64,000 bases of DNA from Acinetobacter dispersus (GTDB taxonomy: Bacteria; Pseudomonadota; Gammaproteobacteria; Pseudomonadales; Moraxellaceae), in the NCBI RefSeq assembly GCF_009884975.1, contig NZ_CP041970.1, positions 806,001 through 870,000 of the forward strand, written 5' to 3'. The notes under the pieces are model-generated. The model was not told the DNA's origin. It made no database searches and saw nothing but the letters and a program-made list of their open reading frames with translations. Below, in pieces: positions 17,384-26,455 of this stretch. The first letter of the stretch is position 1. Each line of letters begins with the position of its first letter. A program made the translations under genes and the position numbers.

Positions 17384-18157
17384 GTGTCAGACCATTTAGA
17401 AAACGAATTTGAGCTAAGTAATGAGGAAATGCATCTCTATAGTCGTCAGATTTTATTAGATGGTTGGGATATCGAAGCACAAGAAAAATTAAAACTCGCC
17501 AATGTGCTGATTATCGGAGCTGGCGGAATTGGCTGTACCAGTGCGGAGCTGTTGGCACGTGCAGGTGTGGGCAAGATTACCATTGTCGATGCTGATACCA
17601 TTGAAATAAGTAATCTACAAAGACAAATCGCATTTACAGCAAATGATTTAGGTCGATACAAAGCCGAAATATTGGCAAAGCATCTAAAAGAAATTAATCC
17701 GCATATACAGGCCAGTTATCAAAATATACGATTCGATGAAACGAATGCTGATGAACTCGTACAGCATCAAGATGTAGTCTTAGATGGCTGTGATAATTTT
17801 ACCACCCGTTATCTGGTCAATGCGGTGTGTAAAAAGCATCAAGTACCACTCATTAGTGCTTCAGCGATTGGTTTTGAAGGGCAGATGTTTATGGTGGAAG
17901 CAGATTCAGCCTGTTATGAATGCCTCTTTCCAAAAGAAGAGCATGCCAATGAAGGGCTGCGTTGTGCAGAGTCTGGCGTATTGGCAACCACGCCTGTAAT
18001 GATAGCGTCATTACAAGCACATCACACTTTGTTGTTTTTAGGGCTTGGTCTGACGCCATTGAAGCAAAAATTATTGCTTTGGAATGGCTTAAATCTATCG
18101 CAACGCATTCTTAAATTTGAAAAAGATGTAAATTGTCCAGTTTGTCAGGCAACTTGA
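17384..18157 (+). CDS. moeB: MoeB/ThiF-family ubiquitin-like protein adenylyltransferase
   Basis: 257 residues with a GTG start. The nucleotide-binding site is VLIIGAGGIGCTSAELLARAG. Also present are the adenylating DADTIEISNLQRQ segment and zinc cysteines in CYEC and CPVC. MoeB activates the C-terminal glycine of MoaD for molybdopterin synthesis; ThiF does the same for ThiS. No moaD, moaE or thiS gene is nearby, so the choice of MoeB rests on overall similarity. The 198 bases upstream contain no other recognisable feature. Confidence 0.85.
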   Translation: MSDHLENEFELSNEEMHLYSRQILLDGWDIEAQEKLKLANVLIIGAGGIGCTSAELLARAGVGKITIVDADTIEISNLQRQIAFTANDLGRYKAEILAKHLKEINPHIQASYQNIRFDETNADELVQHQDVVLDGCDNFTTRYLVNAVCKKHQVPLISASAIGFEGQMFMVEADSACYECLFPKEEHANEGLRCAESGVLATTPVMIASLQAHHTLLFLGLGLTPLKQKLLLWNGLNLSQRILKFEKDVNCPVCQAT

Positions 18158-18213
18158 TCGGTAAATTGAGCAAAATTTGCTAAACTAATGCCATCTGTGA
18201 GGCAAGAAAGATT

Positions 18214-19512
18214 ATGAAAAGAAATATTTTATTCGATGGATTACGATCTGTTGCACGTATTGGTGAAACAGTGGTGGTTGCAGCACAAGCAGGTGTGAAA
18301 TATGCAACTGAAAAACCAAGCAACGCCAAACTTATGCGTGAGACCTTTGAGTCGCTTGGTTCGACTTATATCAAACTGGGGCAATTTATTGCCAGTACGC
18401 CGTCTTTATTCCCCCGCGAATATGTTCAGGAATTCCAAGGCTGTTTAGATCAAACCCCGACCTTACCATTTAGCTATATTCAAAAAGTATTGGCAGAAGA
18501 GTTTGAAGGTCGCAATCTCAATGAGATTTTCAGTTTTATTGATGAAAAACCTTTGGCTTCAGCCTCAATTGCACAAGTCCATGCTGCTCGATTAGTCACG
18601 GGCGAAGATGTGGTATTAAAGGTTCAAAAACCTGGTGTCGAAACCATTTTATATACCGACTTAAATGTAGTGCATTGGGCGACAAAACTTTTAGAAAAAG
18701 CTGTGCCAAAAATCAAGTTTGCATCGCTTTCTGAAATCGTCGATGAGATCAAAACACGTATGGTACGTGAAGTTGATTTTATTGAAGAGGCTCAGAACCT
18801 AGATGACTTCATTCAGTACTTGAATGTGTCTGGTAACCAAGCGGCAACTGCGCCAAAAGTTTATCACCAGTTTTCGACTCGCCGTGTGCTGACTATGCAG
18901 CGTTTATATGGTGTGTCATTGACTGACTTTGATGTGGTGAAACAGTACGCCAAAGACCCAACACAAGTATTGATTACTGCGATGAATACTTGGTTTGGTA
19001 GCTTAATGCTATGTAAGAGTTTCCATGCGGATTTACATGCAGGCAATCTGATGCTGCTGGAAGATGGGCGTATTGGTTTTATTGATTTCGGTATTGTTGG
19101 GCAGCTAAACCCTGAAGTATGGACAGCATGTATGGCGTTTATGGATGCTTTACAGCACACCAATTACAACGCAATGGCTGAAAATATGCTGAAAATGGGC
19201 ATGACTCATCAGAAAATTGATACCCAAGTATTGGCTGATGATTTAGAGCGCTTATTTAGTGGTGTGTTATTGGCAGATCCACAAGAAATTCTCAGTTCCA
19301 ATCCTGCAGATTTGAATGACATCATGATGGATATGGTAGCTGTAGGTGAGCGTCACGGCATCAAATTCCCACGCGACTTCGCTTTGTTATTCAAGCAAAT
19401 GCTATATTTTGATCGTTTCATGCGTGTTCTCGCACCATATACCGATATTTATGCTGACCAACGTTTAAAAATGGTTCACAATATTGAACCTGCTTCGTTT
19501 TTAAAGCATTAA
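18214..19512 (+). CDS. UbiB/ABC1-family atypical kinase
   Basis: 432 residues. It has the family's KxGQ motif (YIKLGQFIAS, about residue 52), the alanine-rich loop (PLASASIAQVHAARL), the ATP-binding lysine in VVLKVQKPG, the catalytic loop HADLHAGNLML and the metal site DFGIVG. Members support ubiquinone synthesis or lipid handling. It is shorter than E. coli UbiB (546 residues) and lacks its two C-terminal membrane helices, so it is better called AarF-like than UbiB proper. A second, canonical UbiB probably exists elsewhere. Confidence 0.88.
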   Translation: MKRNILFDGLRSVARIGETVVVAAQAGVKYATEKPSNAKLMRETFESLGSTYIKLGQFIASTPSLFPREYVQEFQGCLDQTPTLPFSYIQKVLAEEFEGRNLNEIFSFIDEKPLASASIAQVHAARLVTGEDVVLKVQKPGVETILYTDLNVVHWATKLLEKAVPKIKFASLSEIVDEIKTRMVREVDFIEEAQNLDDFIQYLNVSGNQAATAPKVYHQFSTRRVLTMQRLYGVSLTDFDVVKQYAKDPTQVLITAMNTWFGSLMLCKSFHADLHAGNLMLLEDGRIGFIDFGIVGQLNPEVWTACMAFMDALQHTNYNAMAENMLKMGMTHQKIDTQVLADDLERLFSGVLLADPQEILSSNPADLNDIMMDMVAVGERHGIKFPRDFALLFKQMLYFDRFMRVLAPYTDIYADQRLKMVHNIEPASFLKH

Positions 19513-19538
19513 TTTATTTATCGGTTCATTAGGTCATT

Positions 19539-19919
19539 ATGGATGCCATTATAATTGAAGGGTTGAAGGTTGATACTGTGGTTGGCTGTTTCAATTGGGA
19601 ACGCCAGATTATTCAACCTTTAATGCTAGATCTCACCATTCATAATGATCTATCACAAGCTGCCCATTCGGATGAGCTAGAAGATACGCTCAACTACGCG
19701 CAGCTTTGTGAGCTTGCAGCCCAAGTTATACAAGAGGCGAAACCGAAACTGATTGAGCACGCCGCACAATTGGTACTTGAATGTCTATTTACCACTTTCC
19801 CCTCGATCGAATCGATCAGTATCACCATTCGCAAACCCGCCATCATTGCACAAGCCAATGCAGTAGGAATTCGCCTTGAACGCAACAGAAACAATTTTTG
19901 CGCTCGCACTGGCGAGTAA
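19539..19919 (+). CDS. folB: Dihydroneopterin aldolase
   Basis: 126 residues, the usual length. It splits 7,8-dihydroneopterin to 6-hydroxymethyl-dihydropterin in folate synthesis. Family signatures: start DAIIIEGLKVDTVVGCFNWE, TLNYAQLCELA, and the glutamate and lysine region SISITIRKPAII. The 3' end overlaps folK by 44 bases, coupling two consecutive steps of the pathway. Confidence 0.93.
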   Translation: MDAIIIEGLKVDTVVGCFNWERQIIQPLMLDLTIHNDLSQAAHSDELEDTLNYAQLCELAAQVIQEAKPKLIEHAAQLVLECLFTTFPSIESISITIRKPAIIAQANAVGIRLERNRNNFCARTGE

Positions 19920-20310
19920 TGTCCAACAACAACAAAATTTCACTTTTGCCTATGAGCAGCTCTCACGTTTGGGCGCAGTGGAATTTTCTCCAATTTATGA
20001 AATTCCGTGTCGAGATGGGATCGGGGCTGATTATTGGAATTCTGCCTGCCTATTAACAAGTCGGCTTTGTGTTGATGAAGTGACAGAAATCCTTAAACAA
20101 TTAGAAGCACAATCAGGTCGAGTTCGCCCGTCACATCATATTAGTTTGGATATTGATGTCATCGCATGGGGTGAAACCTTAGATCATATGCAATTTAATC
20201 CAAAAAAGTTACCATTGGCTTTGGATGTAAAAATTCCTTTATATGATTTATGGCAGCATGCGGATTTAGCTCATCTTCAAAGCATGCAGTATCCTGTCAT
20301 TACAATGTAA
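19876..20310 (+). CDS. folK: 6-hydroxymethyl-7,8-dihydropterin pyrophosphokinase
   Basis: 144 residues, slightly short for HPPK. It transfers pyrophosphate from ATP to the product of FolB. The N-terminal ALALASNVQ strand, the AQSGRVRPSHHISLDIDVI metal-binding region and the C-terminal LPLALDVKIPLYDLW are recognisable. The central motif is divergent from the usual RxxPRTLDLDI, but both aspartates of the metal site remain. It starts with TTG at 19876 inside folB, preceded by TAGGAATT; no later start would keep the first strand. Confidence 0.85.
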   Translation: MNATETIFALALASNVQQQQNFTFAYEQLSRLGAVEFSPIYEIPCRDGIGADYWNSACLLTSRLCVDEVTEILKQLEAQSGRVRPSHHISLDIDVIAWGETLDHMQFNPKKLPLALDVKIPLYDLWQHADLAHLQSMQYPVITM

Positions 20311-20350
20311 TACTTTAATCAAGTAACACTATAATAATAGGAAGTTTTTT

Positions 20351-20902
20351 ATGAAACTTATTTTGATTTTATCGACTTTAACGGTTTTACTTTCGGGTTG
20401 TGCGGCCATGAGTGTCGAACAATGTAAAACTGCAAATTGGTTTAATGTGGGCGAAAGAGATGGCTCCGATGGGCATGAATCACGTTTAGATAAATACTAT
20501 TCTTCCTGTCAAAAAGCCAATATTGTGCCCAATCAAAAGCTCTATGAACAAGGTTATCAAAAAGGTCTAGGCTATTATTGCCGACCAGAAATTATCTTTA
20601 GTGAAGCGCTCGAAGGTCGTGGCGATATTCGTGTTTGTCCAATCGAAAAACGTGAATCCTTGCGCAGCTACTATCAAGTTGCCAATGAATACTATCAAGC
20701 AGATTCAGAGTTTGATCGTTCTCAAAATGATATGAACCGTTATTTGAAAGAGCTGGAACGTAAGGATCTTTCAAGCAAAGTACGGGATGATTATCAAAAA
20801 CGTTTATATGATTTGCGCATCAATAGCAGCTGGGTACAGTCACGTTACCATCAAGCTGTTCGAAATCTAGAACGCTTTAAGGCCGAACATGGTTTGTATT
20901 AA
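20351..20902 (+). CDS. DUF2799 lipoprotein
   Basis: 183 residues with a lipoprotein signal and lipobox LLSGC (cysteine about residue 17). The mature part starts with the DUF2799 pattern (SVEQCKTANWFNVGERDGSD), followed by CRPEIIF. The C-terminal half is a long charged helix. The function of the family is unknown. A clear terminator follows. Confidence 0.85.
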   Translation: MKLILILSTLTVLLSGCAAMSVEQCKTANWFNVGERDGSDGHESRLDKYYSSCQKANIVPNQKLYEQGYQKGLGYYCRPEIIFSEALEGRGDIRVCPIEKRESLRSYYQVANEYYQADSEFDRSQNDMNRYLKELERKDLSSKVRDDYQKRLYDLRINSSWVQSRYHQAVRNLERFKAEHGLY

Positions 20903-20928
20903 GCCGTGATGCTTAAGTGATGATTAAA

Positions 20929-20958
20929 AAAAATCCATGGTTGCGTCCATGGATTTTT
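20929..20958 (+). terminator. Rho-independent terminator after the DUF2799 gene
   Basis: AAAAATCCATGG (20929-20940), loop TTGCGT, CCATGGATTTTT (20947-20958): perfect 12-bp stem ending in T residues. Confidence 0.88.
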
Positions 20959-21044
20959 GTTTGTGACGAAACACACTTGAGTTACATACGCATGTATACA
21001 GGGATGTTTAAATAGATAACAAGCGAATAATGAAGGAATTATTT

Positions 21045-21509
21045 ATGCAAGCCAAGTTACTTATTGCCTTGGGGATTATTCTCTATGGCAGCATGAACTC
21101 AGCCTATGCAATTGATGCCAAGTATCGACAACAATTAGAACAATCGGGTTGTACCCAAGTTAGTGAAGCACAGGGTTGTGATATTAGCAAAAGCAAAGAG
21201 GAAAATAGCAAGGCGGGTTTTGTCGAGCAGACGGTAGAGGTATCAAGCCCGAGTGCATCAGCAACAACACAGCAACCACAGTGGATTGCTGAGAGATCGG
21301 ATGGTTCAACATTGGCTCTGATTAAAATTGATCAACAGCAGCGGGTTTGGGTCAATGACACACGTGTTATTGCAGTAAAGAAGAATGATCAGCTAAGTTT
21401 TAGACAAGGTAAAATCGACTACACGATTTTTACCGATTTGGACAAGCAGTCACAGAGCTTTTGGAGTGACCGTTATTCAACCGATAAAGGCAAAATTGTA
21501 TTTCGCTAA
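21045..21509 (+). CDS. Small exported protein of unknown function
   Basis: 154 residues from ATG 21045, which has AAGGA eight bases upstream; an ATG five codons earlier lacks this. A signal peptide ends at AYA (about residue 22). The mature part has two close cysteines (SGCTQ and QGCD) and a Gln/Ser/Thr-rich middle. Its C-terminal half looks like a small beta domain (ALIKIDQQQRVWVNDTRVI). No known family was recognised. Confidence 0.75.
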   Translation: MQAKLLIALGIILYGSMNSAYAIDAKYRQQLEQSGCTQVSEAQGCDISKSKEENSKAGFVEQTVEVSSPSASATTQQPQWIAERSDGSTLALIKIDQQQRVWVNDTRVIAVKKNDQLSFRQGKIDYTIFTDLDKQSQSFWSDRYSTDKGKIVFR

Positions 21510-21533
21510 GCTTAATTGAGTGCTGCAAAGTAA

Positions 21534-21561
21534 AAGGGAATTACCTTGCAATAATTCCCTT
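21534..21561. terminator. Bidirectional terminator between convergent genes
   Basis: AAGGGAATTA (21534-21543), loop CCTTGCAA, TAATTCCCTT (21552-21561). It separates the exported-protein gene from coq7, which converge here. Confidence 0.7.
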
Positions 21562-21568
21562 AGATAAC

Positions 21569-22204
21569 TTAAAGATAATAACTGGTTTTAGTCATGAGTT
21601 TTGAAATGGCAGTCATGGTAATTCGTACAGGTGCTGGTAAGTCCACACCACCTGCTTCTAAGGCGGTATCGCGGTGATGCAATTCATCTTCATTCATCTG
21701 GACTAAAATTTTACGTGAACGTTCATCATGTGCAGGAAGTTGTTGGATATGTTCCTGTAGGTGCTGACTAACTTGACGTTCCGTTTCTGCCACAAACCCC
21801 AAACTATATTTGTCGCCTGCAATCCCTGCAATCGCACCCATACCATACGACAAGCCATACCAAATTGGATTTAATACACTGGTGTGGCTATCTAATTCTT
21901 TTAAGCGATCTTCACACCAAGCTAAATGGTCTTGTTCTTCAATCGCGGCTTGCTGCATTTCTTCACGGACATGCGGTAATTTTGCAGTGAGTGCCTGACC
22001 ATGATAAAGCGCTTGAGCACAGACTTCACCACTATGATTAACTCGCATCAAGCCTGCAACATGACGGGCATCACTGACACAAAGTTGTGATGGTTCATCA
22101 CTGGCAGGATTCGTCCGTTGTGCACTGGTTGCACCTGGTACCAAACTACGTAAGGCTTGATCAAACGAATGAATCATTTTATCGAGACCTGTGTAATGAC
22201 GCAT
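21569..22204 (-). CDS. coq7: Ubiquinone biosynthesis di-iron hydroxylase Coq7
   Basis: 211 residues. It hydroxylates the demethoxyubiquinone ring, replacing UbiF in many bacteria. The ferritin-like di-iron ligands are seen in VNHSGEV, EEQDH, ETERQ and NEDELHH. The internal duplication of the four-helix bundle is evident. The next gene upstream, an LplT-like transporter, ends three bases before this start, so the two are co-transcribed. Confidence 0.95.
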   Translation of the reverse strand: MRHYTGLDKMIHSFDQALRSLVPGATSAQRTNPASDEPSQLCVSDARHVAGLMRVNHSGEVCAQALYHGQALTAKLPHVREEMQQAAIEEQDHLAWCEDRLKELDSHTSVLNPIWYGLSYGMGAIAGIAGDKYSLGFVAETERQVSQHLQEHIQQLPAHDERSRKILVQMNEDELHHRDTALEAGGVDLPAPVRITMTAISKLMTKTSYYL

Positions 22205-22207
22205 AGA

Positions 22208-23527
22208 TTAATCCTCTAAAGTATTGGGAGCATTTTCCAATAAAGGTTTTAGGCGTTTTAATAACCAAAATGAAAAAATTGCACTTAAAACAGCGGTAAT
22301 GGTAAATAAGATTTTAATATCAATTTTTAAAATGCTTAAGATTAAAATCGAGAAAACTGCGGAAGAGACCATAAATACAGCATTTAAAATGTTATTTGCT
22401 GCCACAACACGCGCTCGGTGTGAGCGTGGTGAATAGGCCTGCATCATGGCATAGAGTGGAACGATATAGAATCCACCGCTAATTCCGAGCAAAGTCACTG
22501 CCAACATCACATGATAATAGACTGCACCGAGTGTAAACATATCTTTTAAGCTGAGTAAGTCACCTGTACGCTCAGGTACAAAGGCTAGACTTGCTGCCAG
22601 ATATAGCGCAAAAACAGTTAAGCCAATTGCACCATAAGGCACCATCTTGATATTAATATCCGAACCGCCAATTCTTCGACAGAGTAAGGAACCGACGCCA
22701 ATACCGACCGAGAAAAAGGTGAGTAATAGGCTCACCACATTTTCCGAAGCATGTAGGTTTTGCTGCGTCAGTTGCGGAATCTGGGTTAGGTAGGTTGCAC
22801 CATAGAACCAATACCATGAGTTGCCTAGCAAAATCACAAATACGACCGGGATGCTTTTGGCGTATTTAATGGTTTGAAAACTAGTACGAATAAAGTTCCA
22901 GTCAATTTTTAAATCGGGTGCAGCAACTTTTTGAGGCAGAATAAAACGACTACATAAATAGCCTAAGCAAGCAATTGCCACAACTGTAATACTAATCCAA
23001 AGTAAGTTACCTTCAGAAGTGGCAATCACGGCACCACCTAAAATCATCCCCAGTAAAATCGCAATCGATGTACCTGACTGAAACAAGGCGTTGCCTGACA
23101 TCAACTCTTGCGGCTTTAAAATCTCAGGTAAAATGGCATATTTGATTGGCCCAAAACAGGTTGAGTGAGTACCCATTAAAAATAAGGCGAACAGCAGTAA
23201 CCACAAATTCCCGAGCAGGAAGCCAGCAGTACCAATCAACATGATCACGATTTCTAATATTTTAATGAAGCGAATTAGTTGCGAGCGTTCGTATTTATCG
23301 GCAATTTGACCAGCAGTCGCTGAAAAGAAAAAGTAGGGCAAAATAAATAATAAGGCAGCTAAATTATTGAGAGTACTGACAGGGGCACTTTGTTGTTGAA
23401 TCCAGCCATAGGTAATAACTAACAGCAACGCTTGCTTATAAACATTATCATTAAGTGCGCCAAAGAACTGAGTGAAAAACATCGGGGCGAACCGACGCGA
23501 AGTCATTAAGTGCTCGTCTTGTTTCAT
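22208..23527 (-). CDS. MFS transporter, LplT-like lysophospholipid transporter
   Basis: 439 residues with about 12 membrane segments. The N-terminus (FAPMFFTQFFGALNDNVYKQ) and the STCFGPIKYAILPE motif in the first half are typical of LplT and of the MFS half of Aas-type fusions, which flip lysophospholipids into the cytoplasm for re-acylation. No acyltransferase domain is fused here. A second start codon seven codons in (MTSRRF) is possible. It is upstream of and co-directional with coq7. Confidence 0.87.
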   Translation of the reverse strand: MKQDEHLMTSRRFAPMFFTQFFGALNDNVYKQALLLVITYGWIQQQSAPVSTLNNLAALLFILPYFFFSATAGQIADKYERSQLIRFIKILEIVIMLIGTAGFLLGNLWLLLFALFLMGTHSTCFGPIKYAILPEILKPQELMSGNALFQSGTSIAILLGMILGGAVIATSEGNLLWISITVVAIACLGYLCSRFILPQKVAAPDLKIDWNFIRTSFQTIKYAKSIPVVFVILLGNSWYWFYGATYLTQIPQLTQQNLHASENVVSLLLTFFSVGIGVGSLLCRRIGGSDINIKMVPYGAIGLTVFALYLAASLAFVPERTGDLLSLKDMFTLGAVYYHVMLAVTLLGISGGFYIVPLYAMMQAYSPRSHRARVVAANNILNAVFMVSSAVFSILILSILKIDIKILFTITAVLSAIFSFWLLKRLKPLLENAPNTLED

Positions 23528-23689
23528 CGTGTGTTCACTTCATTGTGATTTATAAAAAAATGTGACGAACTGTAAAAATGTGATGAAATGCATGTATGAT
23601 ACCTATGTCTGATTGGATGAAAAATCAAAGATTTGAAGTTATTTCACCCATCAAAAACGATAAATTAAAAAACAAATTTAGAGTTTTAC

Positions 23690-26404
23690 ATGCCATCTAA
23701 AACGAAGTTTAAACAGTCGACACTGGTTCATTCTATGCATTTAATTTTTAAAATGCAGGGTTTTCCTAAACTTATTTGTAGTGGTTTTTTAATTAGTTCT
23801 TGTATATCAGTTGCTTATGCTCAAGAACAAAATTCAACTGTGCCTGAAAATCAGGCAGTTGAACAGACGGAACAACCGGTCGAATTGCCAGTTACAGCGG
23901 CAGCGCCGACGGTTCCAGCAATTAATCTTGCCGATCAAGGGGTATTGCCTGGACAGGACAGTTTGGCAGCATTAAAAGAACAAGAACAATCCACTAACCA
24001 AATTAACGAATTAAAACCGATTCAGTTGGATGACAATTTAGAAAATTTGCCTGTAATTCCTGTGGATCAAGGTATGGCAAATGAAATCTTCCGTGTTGCT
24101 GAAGATGCGAAAAATGAAGCACAAGCATATCGCGAAAATACGGCAAGAAACCCAGAACCAATCATCACTGATGCATCACAGACGGAACTGACTGAAATCA
24201 AGCAAGCGCCGCTGAATATTGACCAATTGATGGGTGAGATTCAAGCAGACAGTAAAATTGTGGTTGAGGCCAATGAAACAGGTAAAACATTAGCTGATTT
24301 GCAGCCTAAGTCTGATCAACCACAGGAAAAAGTTGGATTCTTTAAGCGAATTGTAAATCGCTTCCGACCAGAAAACCTATTAAATACCGATAAAATTCCA
24401 CGTATTACAGCTGATGTGAGCGGTGCACCGCCTATTCTTGCGCTCAATATTAAGGCAAAGCTCTCAAGTTTTACTCAAGAATCATTTGAGGAATTTAATG
24501 TCGCTTTACCACAACTCCGTGCGTTGACCAATCAGGCAGCACAAGCGGTCGGTTATTACAATGCAACTTATACTTTTGTAAAAGAGAGCGACAGCAAAGT
24601 TAAGGTGATTGTGGTTCCAAATGAACCCGTTAAAATTAAAGAACAAAATATTGAATTCACTGGTGCAGGTGCAAATACACCACAGTTCCAAGTCATTCGC
24701 TTAATTCCAGAACAAGATGTAGGCGATATTTTTAATCATGGTTCATATGAAGCAACCAAAACTAAAATCACCACGGTGGCTTCAGACAATGGTTATTTTG
24801 ATGCATTTTGGCGATTGCATGATGTCAAAATTAGTCAGCCTGAAAAAACCGCTGAAATTAATTTAAATTATGAAACCGGCGAGCGTTATAAATTAAAGCA
24901 AGTTGAGTATCGGATGAGTGATCCGAGCAAGCCGTTGCCACTCACTCAGAAGGTTTTAGATAGTTTGGCACCATGGAAAGAAGGTGATGATTATGCCTTC
25001 TGGCGTGTCAATGCATTGGCGAATAATTTAACCAACTCGCGTTATTTTAACTATACCTTAGTGGATACGATCAAGCCGGATGCCATTCAGCCACCCCTTG
25101 ATTTACCGCCCGACTTACAAGCCTTAGTTGATCAGCAGCGTGTGCAAGAATCACAATTGATGAGTAGCCAACAGAAAGCGGATCTTGCGCGTGCCAAAAT
25201 TACTTCGGCACAAGAGGTGACGCAGGATGTGGTTGATGAATCACAGTTCTCGGGTGCTGAACCTGCACAACCTGCTTTGGCTCGTTCAATGCCGATGCCG
25301 CCTGTACATGACGATGACGACGAAGAACGTCAAAAGCTTGAAGAACAAACACGCGTAGAACGTAAAATTCCTGTGGTGGTGACACTCAATGCTGATCGTC
25401 TTAATAGTTTAGAGACAGGTATTGGTTATGGAACCGATACAGGGGCACGTATTCGTACTCAGTATCGTCGTGCCATTGTGAATAAATATGGGCATTCTTT
25501 CGATGCCAACGTTGAGGTTTCAGAAATCCGTCAATCGATTGATGGCCGTTATAGTATTCCTTATAAACACCCATTGAATGACTACTTTAACCTTGTGGGT
25601 GGTTATGAACGTGAAACCCGTGATGATATTGGTCCAGATATCAATCTATTGGTTGAATCAGCGGTTTTGGGGGGTGAACGCGTTATTAAAAACCCATTGG
25701 GGGATTGGCAACATACCTTTGGCTTGCGTTATCGTCTAGATCGTTTAACCAAAAAAGGTGATGTGGATATCAATGAGCTTCCAGATGCCTTTAAAGTCTC
25801 TGGGATTGATTCTGAGCAGGAATCATTGCTGTTAGGTTATGAAGCATCTAAAACCAATGCCAATACCCGCTTAAACCCAACCCGAGGTTTTAAACAAACT
25901 TATAAAGTTGAATTGGGTACAGAATCTTTACTCTCAGATGCCAATATGGCAATTGTCAGTGCAGGTTGGCGCTTTATCTATTCATTGGGCGAAAACGACA
26001 ATCATCAATTTGTTGGTCGTGGTGATGCAAGCTATATTTTTACCGATGACTTTAATAAAGTCCCTTATAACTTGCGTTTCTTTACTGGTGGAGATCAGTC
26101 TTTACGTGGTTTCGACTATAAGAGTTTATCACCTGAAGAAAATGGCTATAAATTAGGTGGTCAAGCCTTAGGGGTTGGCTCATTGGAATATAATTATCAG
26201 TTTAAAGATGGCTGGCGTGCTGCAGTGTTTTCGGACTTTGGTAATGCCTATGACAAACAATTTAGCAACCCAACAGAATATAGCGTGGGTGTAGGTATCC
26301 GCTGGAGATCACCAATTGGACCAATTCGATTAGATATCGCATCTGGTATTTCGAATGATAACAATCCAATTCGTTTGCATTTCTTTATTGGTCCACAGCT
26401 TTAA
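23690..26404 (+). CDS. tamA: Omp85-family translocation and assembly module TamA, long form
   Basis: 904 residues, against about 577 in E. coli. An outer-membrane beta-barrel protein that works with TamB. The signal peptide ends near ISVAYA (about residue 45; later in-frame ATGs could be the true start). Residues 45-230 are a low-complexity Gln/Glu/Pro-rich extension. POTRA domains follow (PRITADVSGAPPILALNIKA onward). An acidic, disordered insertion (PPVHDDDDEERQKLEEQ, about residue 545) precedes the C-terminal barrel, which has the family FFTGGDQSLRGFDY motif and ends in a phenylalanine-rich strand. Confidence 0.92.
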   Translation: MPSKTKFKQSTLVHSMHLIFKMQGFPKLICSGFLISSCISVAYAQEQNSTVPENQAVEQTEQPVELPVTAAAPTVPAINLADQGVLPGQDSLAALKEQEQSTNQINELKPIQLDDNLENLPVIPVDQGMANEIFRVAEDAKNEAQAYRENTARNPEPIITDASQTELTEIKQAPLNIDQLMGEIQADSKIVVEANETGKTLADLQPKSDQPQEKVGFFKRIVNRFRPENLLNTDKIPRITADVSGAPPILALNIKAKLSSFTQESFEEFNVALPQLRALTNQAAQAVGYYNATYTFVKESDSKVKVIVVPNEPVKIKEQNIEFTGAGANTPQFQVIRLIPEQDVGDIFNHGSYEATKTKITTVASDNGYFDAFWRLHDVKISQPEKTAEINLNYETGERYKLKQVEYRMSDPSKPLPLTQKVLDSLAPWKEGDDYAFWRVNALANNLTNSRYFNYTLVDTIKPDAIQPPLDLPPDLQALVDQQRVQESQLMSSQQKADLARAKITSAQEVTQDVVDESQFSGAEPAQPALARSMPMPPVHDDDDEERQKLEEQTRVERKIPVVVTLNADRLNSLETGIGYGTDTGARIRTQYRRAIVNKYGHSFDANVEVSEIRQSIDGRYSIPYKHPLNDYFNLVGGYERETRDDIGPDINLLVESAVLGGERVIKNPLGDWQHTFGLRYRLDRLTKKGDVDINELPDAFKVSGIDSEQESLLLGYEASKTNANTRLNPTRGFKQTYKVELGTESLLSDANMAIVSAGWRFIYSLGENDNHQFVGRGDASYIFTDDFNKVPYNLRFFTGGDQSLRGFDYKSLSPEENGYKLGGQALGVGSLEYNYQFKDGWRAAVFSDFGNAYDKQFSNPTEYSVGVGIRWRSPIGPIRLDIASGISNDNNPIRLHFFIGPQL

Positions 26405-26415
26405 AACTTTATTGA

Positions 26416-26435
26416 GCCCTTTACTTTATAAGGGC
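26416..26435 (+). other. Hairpin between tamA and tamB
   Basis: GCCCTT (26416-26421) and AAGGGC (26430-26435) with an eight-base loop. No T run follows, so readthrough into tamB is expected. Confidence 0.3.
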
Positions 26436-26455
26436 AAAACAATCTCGGGTTGATT

